DNA of 5,318 nt from CAYRHS01 sp964424125 (lineage in GTDB: Bacteria > Actinomycetota > Acidimicrobiia > IMCC26256 > JAOSJL01). The stretch lies in the NCBI GenBank assembly GCA_964424125.1, contig CAYRHS010000193.1:1-5318 (forward strand), read 5' to 3'. Of the stretch, positions 1 to 5,318 are shown in pieces. The notes beneath the pieces are model-generated. The model worked only from the letters and a program-made list of their open reading frames with translations, was not told where the DNA came from and did not search any database. A program made the position numbers and the translations under genes. Position 1 is the first letter of the stretch, and each line of letters opens with the position of its first letter.

Positions 1-906
1 CACTGCCATGTTCACGCCCAGGAACAGCCACTGGCCGGAGCTCGCCGGGTGCCGCGCCGTCTCCGTGGTGGCCCGGAGCGGTTGCGCGAGGTCCTCCTGT
101 CCCTGGAGGCGTCCGTAGACGAGGAGGGCTGCCGTCACCGCCGCGAGCTGGAGTATCGCCAGCACGGCCGCGACCGGCAGGTTCAGGAACTGGGTCGTCT
201 GGCGAAAGATCTCGACCTCGATCGTGGCGTGCTGCGGTCCGCCGAGGAGCAGGATCACGCCGAAGGAGGTGAAGGTGAACAGGAACACGATCGCCGCCGC
301 CGCCGCGATCGCCGGCCGCAGCAGGGGGAGGGTCACCGATCGAAACGTCTGCCATCGGCTCGCTCCGAGCATGCGAGCCGCGTCCTCGACCCGCGGGTCG
401 AGATGTCCCCACAGGCCGCCGACGGTGCGCACCACGACGGCGTAGTTGAAGAACACGTGGGCGAGAAAGATCGCCCACACCGTTCCCGAGAGCTCGACGC
501 CGAGCGTGCCGCCCGGACCGACGAGGGCCAGGAACGCGGATCCGACGACGACCGTCGGCAGCACGAACGCGACCGTGGTCGCCGCACGGAGCAGCGCCCG
601 CCCGGGGAACGAGAAGCGCGCGAGCACGTAGGCACCCGGTAGGCCGACCACGACGGTGAGCAGCGTCGAGACGACCGCCTGCCAGAGCGTGAACCACGCA
701 ACCTCGCGCAGCGCGGGGTCCCGCACGACCGTCTCGAACGCCGCCCAGGCGCCACCACGCGCGGGCCGGAAGCTCTCGGCGAGGATCGACGCGAGCGGGT
801 AGACGAAGAACGCGCCCAGGAACAGCAGTGGGGGGCCGACGAGCGCCGCGCCCAGCGCGACGCGACGCAGACGACGCCCGGTCCCCACGGCCGCGGAGGA
901 CGCCAT
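1..906 (-). CDS. thiP: Thiamine ABC transporter permease, N-terminal part (cut by left edge)
   Basis: Integral membrane permease of the thiamine importer; it should form the channel for ThiB-delivered thiamine. I translated this frame by hand: it is open for 302 codons from ATG (906-904) to position 1 with no stop, so the gene continues outside. Hydrophobic segments lie near residues 17-42, 70-96, 108-129, 141-161, 200-223 and 244-265. The cytoplasmic EAA loop, which contacts the ATPase, is at about 174-200 (EDAARMLGASRW, then the LP pair at 193-194). The stretch FTSFGVILLLGGP (211-223) is typical of ThiP. ThiP proteins are usually about 530 residues with two fused permease halves, so this is probably the first half plus the start of the linker. 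Its ATG overlaps the thiB stop (TGATG). No strong ribosome site precedes it, which suggests translational coupling. Substrate specificity rests mainly on the neighbours; a related iron or spermidine/putrescine-type permease would look similar alone. Confidence 0.9.
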   Translation of the reverse strand, partial: MASSAAVGTGRRLRRVALGAALVGPPLLFLGAFFVYPLASILAESFRPARGGAWAAFETVVRDPALREVAWFTLWQAVVSTLLTVVVGLPGAYVLARFSFPGRALLRAATTVAFVLPTVVVGSAFLALVGPGGTLGVELSGTVWAIFLAHVFFNYAVVVRTVGGLWGHLDPRVEDAARMLGASRWQTFRSVTLPLLRPAIAAAAAIVFLFTFTSFGVILLLGGPQHATIEVEIFRQTTQFLNLPVAAVLAILQLAAVTAALLVYGRLQGQEDLAQPLRATTETARHPASSGQWLFLGVNMAV

Positions 907-1988
907 CAGCGCACCACCGTCTCCGTCCACTCGTCGATCCAACGGTCGCGGTCGGCGCCGATCTGCTCCGGCGTCAGTTCGATCGGGTCGGTGGGCAGCG
1001 TGGTGTTCTCGACGAAGACGTCCGGGAGCTGAGCGTCCTCCCGCACCGGGAACACGAACATGTTCAGCGGGATGTCCTCCTGGAACTGCTTCGAGAGCAT
1101 GAAGTCGATCAGCTCCTGCGCCGCCTCCTCGTGCTCGGTGCCGTCCAGGATGCCGGCGTACTCGATCTGGCGGAAGCAGCTGTCGGCCATCACGCCCGTC
1201 GGCGCCCCGGGCAGCTCCTCTTCGGCGAAGAAGACCTCGGCCGCGGGACTCGACGCATACGACACGACCAGCGGCCGGTCACCGTCGGAGGCGGCCGAGA
1301 AGCTCCCGTAGTAGGCGTTCTCCCAGTCCTCGGCGACCTCGACATCGTTCGCCCGCAGGTCGGCCCAGTAGTCCCGCCAACCGTCCTCGCCGAACGTCCC
1401 GATGGTCGCGAGCACGAAGGCGAGCCCGGGCGACGAGCTCGCCGGGTTCTCGACCACGAGCTGGCCCGCGTACGCGGGATCGGTGAGGTCCTCGAGCGTC
1501 TCGGGTGCCGCCAGCCCCGACTCGTCGAACGCGGCCTTGTCGTAGTTGATGCACACGTCCCCCAGGTCGATCGGGGTGACCCGGTGCTCGTCGTCGATCG
1601 CGACGTCGTCAGTCACCACGTCGAGCTGTGGAGACTCGTAGGGCACGAACAGATCCTCGTCGAAGGCCCGGGTGAGGAAGGTGTTGTCGATCCCGTAGAG
1701 CACGTCACCGAGCGGCTCGCCCTTGGTGAGGATCGACTGGTTGACCACAGCACCAGCGTCCCCGGCCATGAGCACGTCGACCTTGATCCCGGTCTCGTCG
1801 GTGAACGCCTGGAGCGTGCCCTCCGAGACCGCGAACGAGTCGTGGGTCAGGAGTGTGATCGTCACGCCCTCCTGCTGCGCTCCGGTGTCCGCCCCGTCGG
1901 CGGAGTCGTCGTTGCCGCAGGCCGCTCCGACCAACGCGATCAGGGCGAGCGCGGCGAGGAAGCGGCGCATTGCGTTCGGGCTGTTCAT
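906..1988 (-). CDS. thiB: Thiamine ABC transporter substrate-binding lipoprotein
   Basis: 360-residue extracytoplasmic binding protein that captures thiamine (and probably its phosphates) for ThiP. Residues 7-23 form a basic then hydrophobic signal peptide ending VGAAC, with Cys24 the expected lipidation site. A low-complexity Asp/Gly/Ala tether follows to about 40. The mature domain starts at VTITLLTHDSF (42-52). Features shared with ThiB/TbpA proteins are YGIDNTFL (98-105), SSSPGLAF (184-191), DWENAYYGSF (221-230), VVSYASSP (241-248) and the end RWIDEW (349-354). Cys146 and Cys271 are the only cysteines of the mature domain besides Cys24 and could pair. The start at 1988 is preceded by AGGGAG (1999-1994) at a 5-base spacing; an internal Met7 at 1970 would give an equally good signal peptide. 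The gene overlaps thiN by ATGA and thiP by one base. Family membership is firm; the exact ligand is inferred from similarity, the TPP riboswitch and thiN. Confidence 0.93.
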   Translation of the reverse strand: MNSPNAMRRFLAALALIALVGAACGNDDSADGADTGAQQEGVTITLLTHDSFAVSEGTLQAFTDETGIKVDVLMAGDAGAVVNQSILTKGEPLGDVLYGIDNTFLTRAFDEDLFVPYESPQLDVVTDDVAIDDEHRVTPIDLGDVCINYDKAAFDESGLAAPETLEDLTDPAYAGQLVVENPASSSPGLAFVLATIGTFGEDGWRDYWADLRANDVEVAEDWENAYYGSFSAASDGDRPLVVSYASSPAAEVFFAEEELPGAPTGVMADSCFRQIEYAGILDGTEHEEAAQELIDFMLSKQFQEDIPLNMFVFPVREDAQLPDVFVENTTLPTDPIELTPEQIGADRDRWIDEWTETVVR

Positions 1989-2653
1989 GGCTGCTCCCTG
2001 GTCGAGGCCTCGGAATCGGGGAGGACCGCGAGCAACGTGCCGGCCTCCAGCTCGACCGTCGCGGGCGAATCGGTGACCACGTTGCTGACGCCTCGGGTCG
2101 TGCCGGGTTCGAGGTCTTCGTCGGCGAGCGGGTAGCGCAGACCCGTGGTACGGACGCGCCGGGCGGGACCGCCGACGGGCAACAGCGACACGAGTGTCCC
2201 CGGCGCGGCATCGATCCGCGCCCGCTCCCGGATCACCAGGACCCGCAGCGGCCCCGAGAGCAGCTCGATCTCGACCCCGGCGAAACGCGGCGAGGCGAGC
2301 ACGAGGACGTTGCCGAGAAGGTGGTCCAGACGACCCCCGAGCCCGCCGACGACCACGATCCGGCGAGCGCCGAGGCGCACCGCGGCGTCGAGCGCCAGCT
2401 CGACGTCGGTCGCGTTCTTGTCGACGGGGTGCTGCTCGACGGCGGTGCCTCTCGCGCGTGCGTCCTCGAGCGCGTCCGGGTCCACTGAGTCGAGGTCGCC
2501 CACCACGAGCTCGACCCGTAATCCGAGCGCGATCGCGATCGCGAGGCCCGAGTCGGCCGCGATGACGGTCGCGTCCCCGGGGAGCTCGGCCGCCACGGCG
2601 CCGTCGACGGGCGCGCCGCCCGTACAGACGATTGCGGTCTCTGGTCGCTCCAC
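1985..2653 (-). CDS. thiN: Thiamine pyrophosphokinase (thiamine diphosphokinase)
   Basis: 222-residue cytosolic enzyme that transfers pyrophosphate from ATP to thiamine, giving TPP and AMP; this is the step that makes imported thiamine usable. The TPK catalytic motifs appear in order: AADSG (32-36), VGDLDSVDP (51-59) with the acidic metal-binding residues, DKNATDVELAL (78-88), GGLGGRLDH (103-111), and TTRGVSN (185-191) in the C-terminal thiamine-binding beta domain. The length is normal for bacterial TPK. The start is GTG at 2653-2651, chosen because GGAGGG (2665-2660) lies 6 bases upstream and the protein has no internal Met. That ribosome site is part of the TPP riboswitch core, so translation should fall when TPP is plentiful. 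It is the first gene of the operon and its stop overlaps the thiB start (ATGA). DSG replaces the more common DGG in the first motif; I think this is lineage variation, not a defect. Confidence 0.95.
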   Translation of the reverse strand: MERPETAIVCTGGAPVDGAVAAELPGDATVIAADSGLAIAIALGLRVELVVGDLDSVDPDALEDARARGTAVEQHPVDKNATDVELALDAAVRLGARRIVVVGGLGGRLDHLLGNVLVLASPRFAGVEIELLSGPLRVLVIRERARIDAAPGTLVSLLPVGGPARRVRTTGLRYPLADEDLEPGTTRGVSNVVTDSPATVELEAGTLLAVLPDSEASTREQP

Positions 2654-2761
2654 GTGGGTCCCTCCGCCGGCATTACCCGGTTCAGGTTCGGCGGGTCGGT
2701 GGCGAATCCGGCCACCCTCTCAGCCCGGCACTCCCGAGCTCCCCGGTGGGTTCGCACCCAC
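2654..2761 (-). promoter_or_regulatory. TPP riboswitch (THI element) upstream of thiN
   Basis: The minus strand carries the conserved TPP aptamer in order. P2 5' strand CGGGG is at 2745-2741. P3 is a hairpin CTCGG/CCGGG. The pyrimidine-sensing box CTGAGA is at 2723-2718. An extra hairpin GGTGGC/GCCACC (P3a position) follows, then the P2 3' strand ACCCG. The pyrophosphate half is ACCTGAACCGGGTAATG followed by CCGGCGGAGGGA, ending near 2659. P5 is CCGG/CCGG, and P4 pairs CCT (2686-2684) with AGG (2663-2661). This matches the THI-element consensus (CTGAGA ... ACCTGAtctGGrTAATaccagCGnAGGGA). The GTG start of thiN lies only about 6 bases beyond the core, and no transcription terminator hairpin with a T-run follows. 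Control is therefore most likely at translation, with TPP binding hiding the ribosome site. The outer boundaries depend on which P1 pairing is real (see findings). Confidence 0.95.
2660..2665 (-). promoter_or_regulatory. thiN ribosome-binding site embedded in the riboswitch
   Basis: GGAGGG on the minus strand lies 6 bases before the thiN GTG and decides that start. The same bases form the end of the conserved GCGnAGGGA segment of the aptamer, with A2663-G2661 pairing to C2686-U2684 in helix P4. The folded, TPP-bound aptamer would directly block 30S binding. The position is seen in the sequence; the blocking is inferred. Confidence 0.8.
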
Positions 2762-2791
2762 GCTAACCGTTTTCAGCTCACCAGTTCCCAA
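2760..2791 (-). promoter_or_regulatory. Weak candidate promoter for the thi operon
   Basis: The only promoter-like sequence found between the VOC gene and the riboswitch on the minus strand is TTGGGA (2791-2786) with GGTTAG (2768-2763) at a 17-base spacing, or TAGCGT (2765-2760) further down. TAGCGT fits the loose actinobacterial TAnnnT -10 and is identical to the tal candidate -10, but its spacing from TTGGGA is 20 bases, which is too long. If TAGCGT were used, the transcript would begin near 2753, almost at the aptamer's first helix. Weak evidence. Confidence 0.22.
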
Positions 2792-2842
2792 CGATTCCTG
2801 GCCTGCGACGCCGAAACGGGAGCTGACGCGTCCGCCGCTCGC

Positions 2843-3424
2843 TCAGACCGGATCGTGAATCTCCTCGGAGACCAGTTCGGTCGTCGGCGCCGAGGCCACC
2901 TGCCCGTCTCGGCCCAGTTCCCGAACCGCGGGAACAGGGTGGGGATCGCCGAAGAGGCGCCGGTCGGCGAGATCGGCCTCGCGTCCCGTGGCGTCGACCG
3001 CCCACCACGATGCCTCGAGCGCGATCCCGTTCGGGTCGGTGAAGTAGACGGAGCGCACGAAACCGTGGTCGACGACCTCGGTGACCTCGCAGCCGTGCGC
3101 GAGCAAACGCATCCGCAACGTCTCGAGCCCGTGCTCGTCGGGAACGTCGAAGCTCAGATGGTCGAACTGGATCGGGAAGGAAGGGGGCGGGGCCCCGGCG
3201 GGCTTCGCGAATCGCCGCATGCCGGCGATCTCGAAGAACGCGATCGTGTTCCCCGGCCCGATCTCGAAGAAGTAGTGGCGCATCGGACCCGCCATCGTCG
3301 TGGCGACAAGACGCATACCGAGCACGCCGACGTAGAAACGGACGGTGGCATCCATGTCGGGCGTCACGAGCGCCAGATGGTTGACGCCCCGCCAGCGGAT
3401 CGGGGTCCTCGCTGCATCCTCCAT
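2843..3424 (-). CDS. VOC family protein (glyoxalase / ring-cleaving dioxygenase superfamily), substrate unknown
   Basis: 193-residue soluble protein with two tandem beta-alpha-beta-beta-beta modules, at about residues 12-67 and 86-139. The first opens with GVNHLALVTPDMDATVRFYVGVLGM and the second with FDHLSFDVPD, ending VYFTDPNGIALE. These are VOC signatures. His16, Glu65, His89 and Glu137 sit at the four positions that hold the divalent metal in glyoxalase I-like and related enzymes, so it is probably a catalytically competent metalloprotein, not a metal-free binding protein. A tail of about 50 residues follows the second module. I chose ATG at 3424 because GGAGGT lies 6 bases before it; an in-frame GTG at 3439 would place that ribosome site inside the gene. 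It reads toward the thi operon but is separated by the riboswitch leader and about 80 more bases, so it is probably a separate unit. Superfamily is firm; lactoylglutathione lyase, methylmalonyl-CoA epimerase, dioxygenase or resistance roles cannot be told apart. Confidence 0.88.
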   Translation of the reverse strand: MEDAARTPIRWRGVNHLALVTPDMDATVRFYVGVLGMRLVATTMAGPMRHYFFEIGPGNTIAFFEIAGMRRFAKPAGAPPPSFPIQFDHLSFDVPDEHGLETLRMRLLAHGCEVTEVVDHGFVRSVYFTDPNGIALEASWWAVDATGREADLADRRLFGDPHPVPAVRELGRDGQVASAPTTELVSEEIHDPV

Positions 3425-3430
3425 CTCCCC

Positions 3431-3436
3431 ACCTCC
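3431..3436 (-). promoter_or_regulatory. Ribosome-binding site fixing the VOC gene start
   Basis: GGAGGT on the minus strand followed by six bases (GGGGAG) and ATG at 3424-3422. It supports that ATG over the in-frame GTG at 3439-3437, which would add only MGGGE. Confidence 0.75.
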
Positions 3437-3519
3437 CACTCGACCAGGGGCTCGTGCGCGCGACCACCAGGCTCGCGCCGATCGACCGCGGCGTGCGTTC
3501 GGGCGGCAGGCGCGAGGCC

Positions 3520-3548
3520 GTGAACCGCCGTGCGCGGGCGGATAGCGT
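3520..3548 (+). promoter_or_regulatory. Candidate promoter for tal
   Basis: GTGAAC (3520-3525) and TAGCGT (3543-3548) are separated by 17 bases, resembling an actinobacterial housekeeping promoter (TTGAC-like, then TAnnnT). The transcript would start near 3555, leaving a leader of about 25 bases with the ribosome site AGGAGG at 3565-3570. It lies in the 155-base gap between divergent genes, where a promoter is required. No comparable promoter for the VOC gene could be picked out on the other strand. Confidence 0.4.
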
Positions 3549-3579
3549 GCGGGCGCCGCCCGCGAGGAGGGAACCCCCC

Positions 3580-4659
3580 ATGAAGCCCACCCAGCAGCTC
3601 CACGAAGCCGGCCAGAGCCTGTGGCTCGACAACATCACGCGTGCGCTGCTGGAAAGCGGCACGTTGCACCGCTACATCGACGAGTTCTCGATCACCGGGC
3701 TCACCTCCAACCCCACGATCTACGACCACGCGATCAAGTCCAGCGACGACTACGACGACGACATCCGCCAAAAGCTGGCCGAAGGGAAATCGCCCGAGGA
3801 GATCTTCTTCGATGTCGCCCTCGATGACCTGACCCGCGCCGCCGACCTGTTCGCGCCGATCAACGAGCGCACCGACGGCGTCGACGGCTATGTCTCGCTG
3901 GAGGTCTCACCGAAGCTCGCGTACGACGCCGACAGCACGATCACCGAGGCCAAGCGCCTGCACGAGCGGGCCGGTCGGAGCAACCTCTTCATCAAGATCC
4001 CCGGCACCCGCGAGGGACTCCCCGCCATCGAACAAGCGATCTTCTCCGGCGTCCCGGTCAACGTGACCCTGCTCTTCTCCCGCGAGCACTACCTGGCTGC
4101 GGCCGACGCCTACCTGAAGGGGGTCGAGCGCCGGGTGGAGGCGGGCCTCGACCCGCAGGTCCCGTCCGTCGCCTCGGTGTTCATCAGCCGCTGGGACAAG
4201 GCGGTGATGGGCAAGGTCCCCGATCACCTCCGCGACAGGCTCGGGATCGCCGTTGCCGAGCGCACGTACCAGGCGTACCGAGAGCTGCTGGACTCCGACC
4301 GTTTCCAGCGGCTCGAGAACGCCGGTGCGTTGGCGCAGCGGCTGCTGTGGGCGAGCACGGGCACGAAGGACCCGGACGCGTCGGACGTCCTCTACATCAC
4401 GAGGCTCGCGTCACCGCATACCGTGAATACGATGCCGGAGAAGACGCTGCACGCCTTCGCCGACCACGGTGAGATCGGCGACATGCTGCCCCCCGACGGC
4501 GGCGACGCGGAGGCGACGCTCGCGCTCTTCGACGGTGCCGGTGTCGACTACGACGCGCTCCAGGCGCAGCTCCAGACCGACGGCGCGCAGGCGTTCGTCG
4601 ACTCGTGGAACGAGCTCATGAGCTGCATCGACACAAAGGCGACCGCCCTCGCGTCCTGA
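3580..4659 (+). CDS. tal: Transaldolase
   Basis: 359-residue cytosolic enzyme of the non-oxidative pentose phosphate pathway. It moves a dihydroxyacetone unit from sedoheptulose 7-phosphate to glyceraldehyde 3-phosphate, giving erythrose 4-phosphate and fructose 6-phosphate. The class I aldolase barrel motifs are clear: SLWLDNITR (13-21, Asp17), GLTSNPTIYDHAI (40-52, Asn44), GYVSLEVSP (103-111, Glu108), NLFIKIPGT (135-143) with Lys139 as the Schiff-base lysine, NVTLLFS (161-167) and SVFISRWD (199-206). The length matches the longer transaldolase type common in actinobacteria (about 360-370 residues). I chose ATG 3580 because AGGAGG (3565-3570) lies 9 bases upstream and the conserved N-terminus begins right there; the frame stays open upstream to 3454 but that part is Arg-rich and overlaps the probable promoter. 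It converges on gnd with a 22-base gap, and its transketolase partner is not in the window. Confidence 0.97.
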   Translation: MKPTQQLHEAGQSLWLDNITRALLESGTLHRYIDEFSITGLTSNPTIYDHAIKSSDDYDDDIRQKLAEGKSPEEIFFDVALDDLTRAADLFAPINERTDGVDGYVSLEVSPKLAYDADSTITEAKRLHERAGRSNLFIKIPGTREGLPAIEQAIFSGVPVNVTLLFSREHYLAAADAYLKGVERRVEAGLDPQVPSVASVFISRWDKAVMGKVPDHLRDRLGIAVAERTYQAYRELLDSDRFQRLENAGALAQRLLWASTGTKDPDASDVLYITRLASPHTVNTMPEKTLHAFADHGEIGDMLPPDGGDAEATLALFDGAGVDYDALQAQLQTDGAQAFVDSWNELMSCIDTKATALAS

Positions 4660-4681
4660 GCGTCTCCACGTCTCGGATCGG

Positions 4682-5318
4682 TCAGACCTGGCCCTTGCCG
4701 GCGCCCTTCTCGACGTGGCCGCCGAACTCGTAGCGCATCGCCGAGAGGAGCTTGTCGGCCAGGTCGGCCTCACCCCGTGAGGTGAACCGCTCGTAGAGCG
4801 ACGTCGTGAGCACGGGTGCCGGTGCGCCGGTCTCGATCGCCGCCATGCTCGTCCAGCGTCCCTCGCCCGAGTCCGACACCCGGCCGGTGAAGTCGCTGAG
4901 GTCGGGACTGTGCTGGAGCGCGATCGCGGTGAGGTCCAGCAGCCAGGACGCGATGACCGTGCCCCGGCGCCACGCCTCGGCCACGCCCGGGAGATCGATG
5001 TCGTACTGGTAGTCCTCGGGGTTGCGCAGCGGGGTCGTCTCGGCGTCGACGTCGCGCTGCTGCTTCCCCGCGTTCGCGTGGGCGAGGATGTTCAGCCCCT
5101 CGGCGTACGCGGCCATGATCCCGTACTCGACGCCGTTGTGGACCATCTTCACGAAGTGCCCCGCGCCGTGCGGGCCGCAGTGGATGTAGCCCTTCTCCTC
5201 CCGGGAGTACTCGCCCGTGCGTCCCGCGGTCCGCTCGACGTCGCCCGGTCCGGGGGCGATGGAGGCGAAGATGGGGTCGAGGTGGTCGACGATCTCGGTC
5301 TCGCCGCCGATCATGTGG
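4682..5318 (-). CDS. gnd: 6-phosphogluconate dehydrogenase (decarboxylating), C-terminal part (cut by right edge)
   Basis: Oxidizes and decarboxylates 6-phosphogluconate to ribulose 5-phosphate in the oxidative pentose phosphate branch. About 211 codons are present; the frame continues past the edge (His before MIGGE), so the Met at 5314 is internal and the N-terminal Rossmann domain is missing. Visible family features, counted from that Met, are MIGGE (1-5), the catalytic GHFVKMVHNGVEYG stretch (52-65; Lys56, Asn60, Glu63), YAEGLNIL (70-77), WRRGTVIASWLLDL (115-128), SDSGEGRW (147-154) and SRGEADLADKLLSAMRYEFGGH (split around 179-200). The early stop after FGGH marks the short bacterial form (about 300-330 residues in total), unlike the roughly 470-residue E. 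coli type; short forms are often NAD-preferring, but the coenzyme domain is out of view. It faces tal across 22 bases with no terminator hairpin seen. Confidence 0.94.
   Translation of the reverse strand, partial: HMIGGETEIVDHLDPIFASIAPGPGDVERTAGRTGEYSREEKGYIHCGPHGAGHFVKMVHNGVEYGIMAAYAEGLNILAHANAGKQQRDVDAETTPLRNPEDYQYDIDLPGVAEAWRRGTVIASWLLDLTAIALQHSPDLSDFTGRVSDSGEGRWTSMAAIETGAPAPVLTTSLYERFTSRGEADLADKLLSAMRYEFGGHVEKGAGKGQV

Noticed and set aside
49..642. A 197-codon open frame on the plus strand, with another of 141 codons on the minus strand (333-758), over the thiP region.
   Set aside because: Both are Arg/Ser/Glu-rich shadows. The minus-strand frame starting at 906 encodes membrane segments and an EAA loop and is the real gene.
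828..2135. A 435-codon open frame on the plus strand opposite thiB.
   Set aside because: It is rich in Arg, Gly, Val and Asp with no recognisable domain, and lies antisense to a clear thiB with signal peptide and family motifs. Long antisense frames are expected in GC-rich DNA with strong third-position bias.
2649..2656. The palindrome CCACGTGG at the thiN start codon as a possible protein operator.
   Set aside because: It is only eight bases long and is explained by the riboswitch 3' flank plus the GTG start; there is no second copy or regulator gene nearby.
2654..3523. A 289-codon open frame on the plus strand across the riboswitch and the VOC gene.
   Set aside because: It would translate through the TPP riboswitch, antisense to the VOC gene, and has no family motif.
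3454..3579. In-frame upstream extension of transaldolase by 42 codons.
   Set aside because: The extension is Arg-rich and unlike any transaldolase N-terminus, overlaps the probable promoter, and the ATG at 3580 has a good ribosome site.
3425..3579. Search of the divergent gap for a small RNA, small ORF or regulator site.
   Set aside because: Apart from the ribosome sites and a tentative tal promoter, no dyad, repeat or credible small gene was seen.
2778..3662. A 294-codon open frame on the minus strand overlapping the VOC gene, the intergenic gap and the start of tal.
   Set aside because: It is a frame-shifted shadow with Arg/Ser-rich composition, crossing two well-supported genes.

Overview
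The window is about two-thirds G+C and densely coded. Intergenic gaps are short, GGAGG-type ribosome sites are clear, one gene starts with GTG, and the proteins are rich in Ala, Asp, Glu, Gly and Val. With a lipoprotein opening 'CGNDDSADGADTG', this points to a high-GC actinobacterium (Actinomycetota). The class cannot be fixed from the sequence; Acidimicrobiia- or Nitriliruptoria-like lineages are only a guess.

Left half (about 1-2765, minus strand): a thiamine salvage operon read right to left. It opens with a TPP riboswitch (about 2654-2761), followed by thiN (thiamine pyrophosphokinase), thiB (thiamine-binding lipoprotein) and thiP (membrane permease, running off the left edge). thiN and thiB overlap by 4 bases (ATGA) and thiB and thiP by 1 base (TGATG), so the three are very likely co-transcribed and translationally coupled. 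ThiB captures thiamine outside the membrane, ThiP carries it in, and ThiN converts it to TPP. TPP then binds the leader and shuts off its own supply. The ATPase (thiQ) is not in the window and is expected beyond position 1.

Middle (2843-3424, minus strand): a single VOC-fold (glyoxalase/dioxygenase superfamily) protein with a full set of four putative metal ligands but no assignable substrate. About 155 bases separate it from the divergent transaldolase gene and should hold both promoters; only the transaldolase promoter is even tentatively visible.

Right half (3580-5318): transaldolase (tal, plus strand) and the C-terminal part of a 6-phosphogluconate dehydrogenase (gnd, minus strand, cut by the right edge) face each other tail to tail with 22 bases between them. 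Both belong to the pentose phosphate pathway: gnd in the oxidative branch, tal in the non-oxidative branch. Transketolase, the usual partner of transaldolase, is TPP-dependent, which gives a loose metabolic link to the thiamine operon.

I find no mobile element, CRISPR array, tRNA, rRNA or defence gene, and no convincing new system. The most interesting element is the riboswitch, whose own conserved core contains the thiN ribosome-binding site and whose ends offer mutually exclusive pairings next to the start codon.
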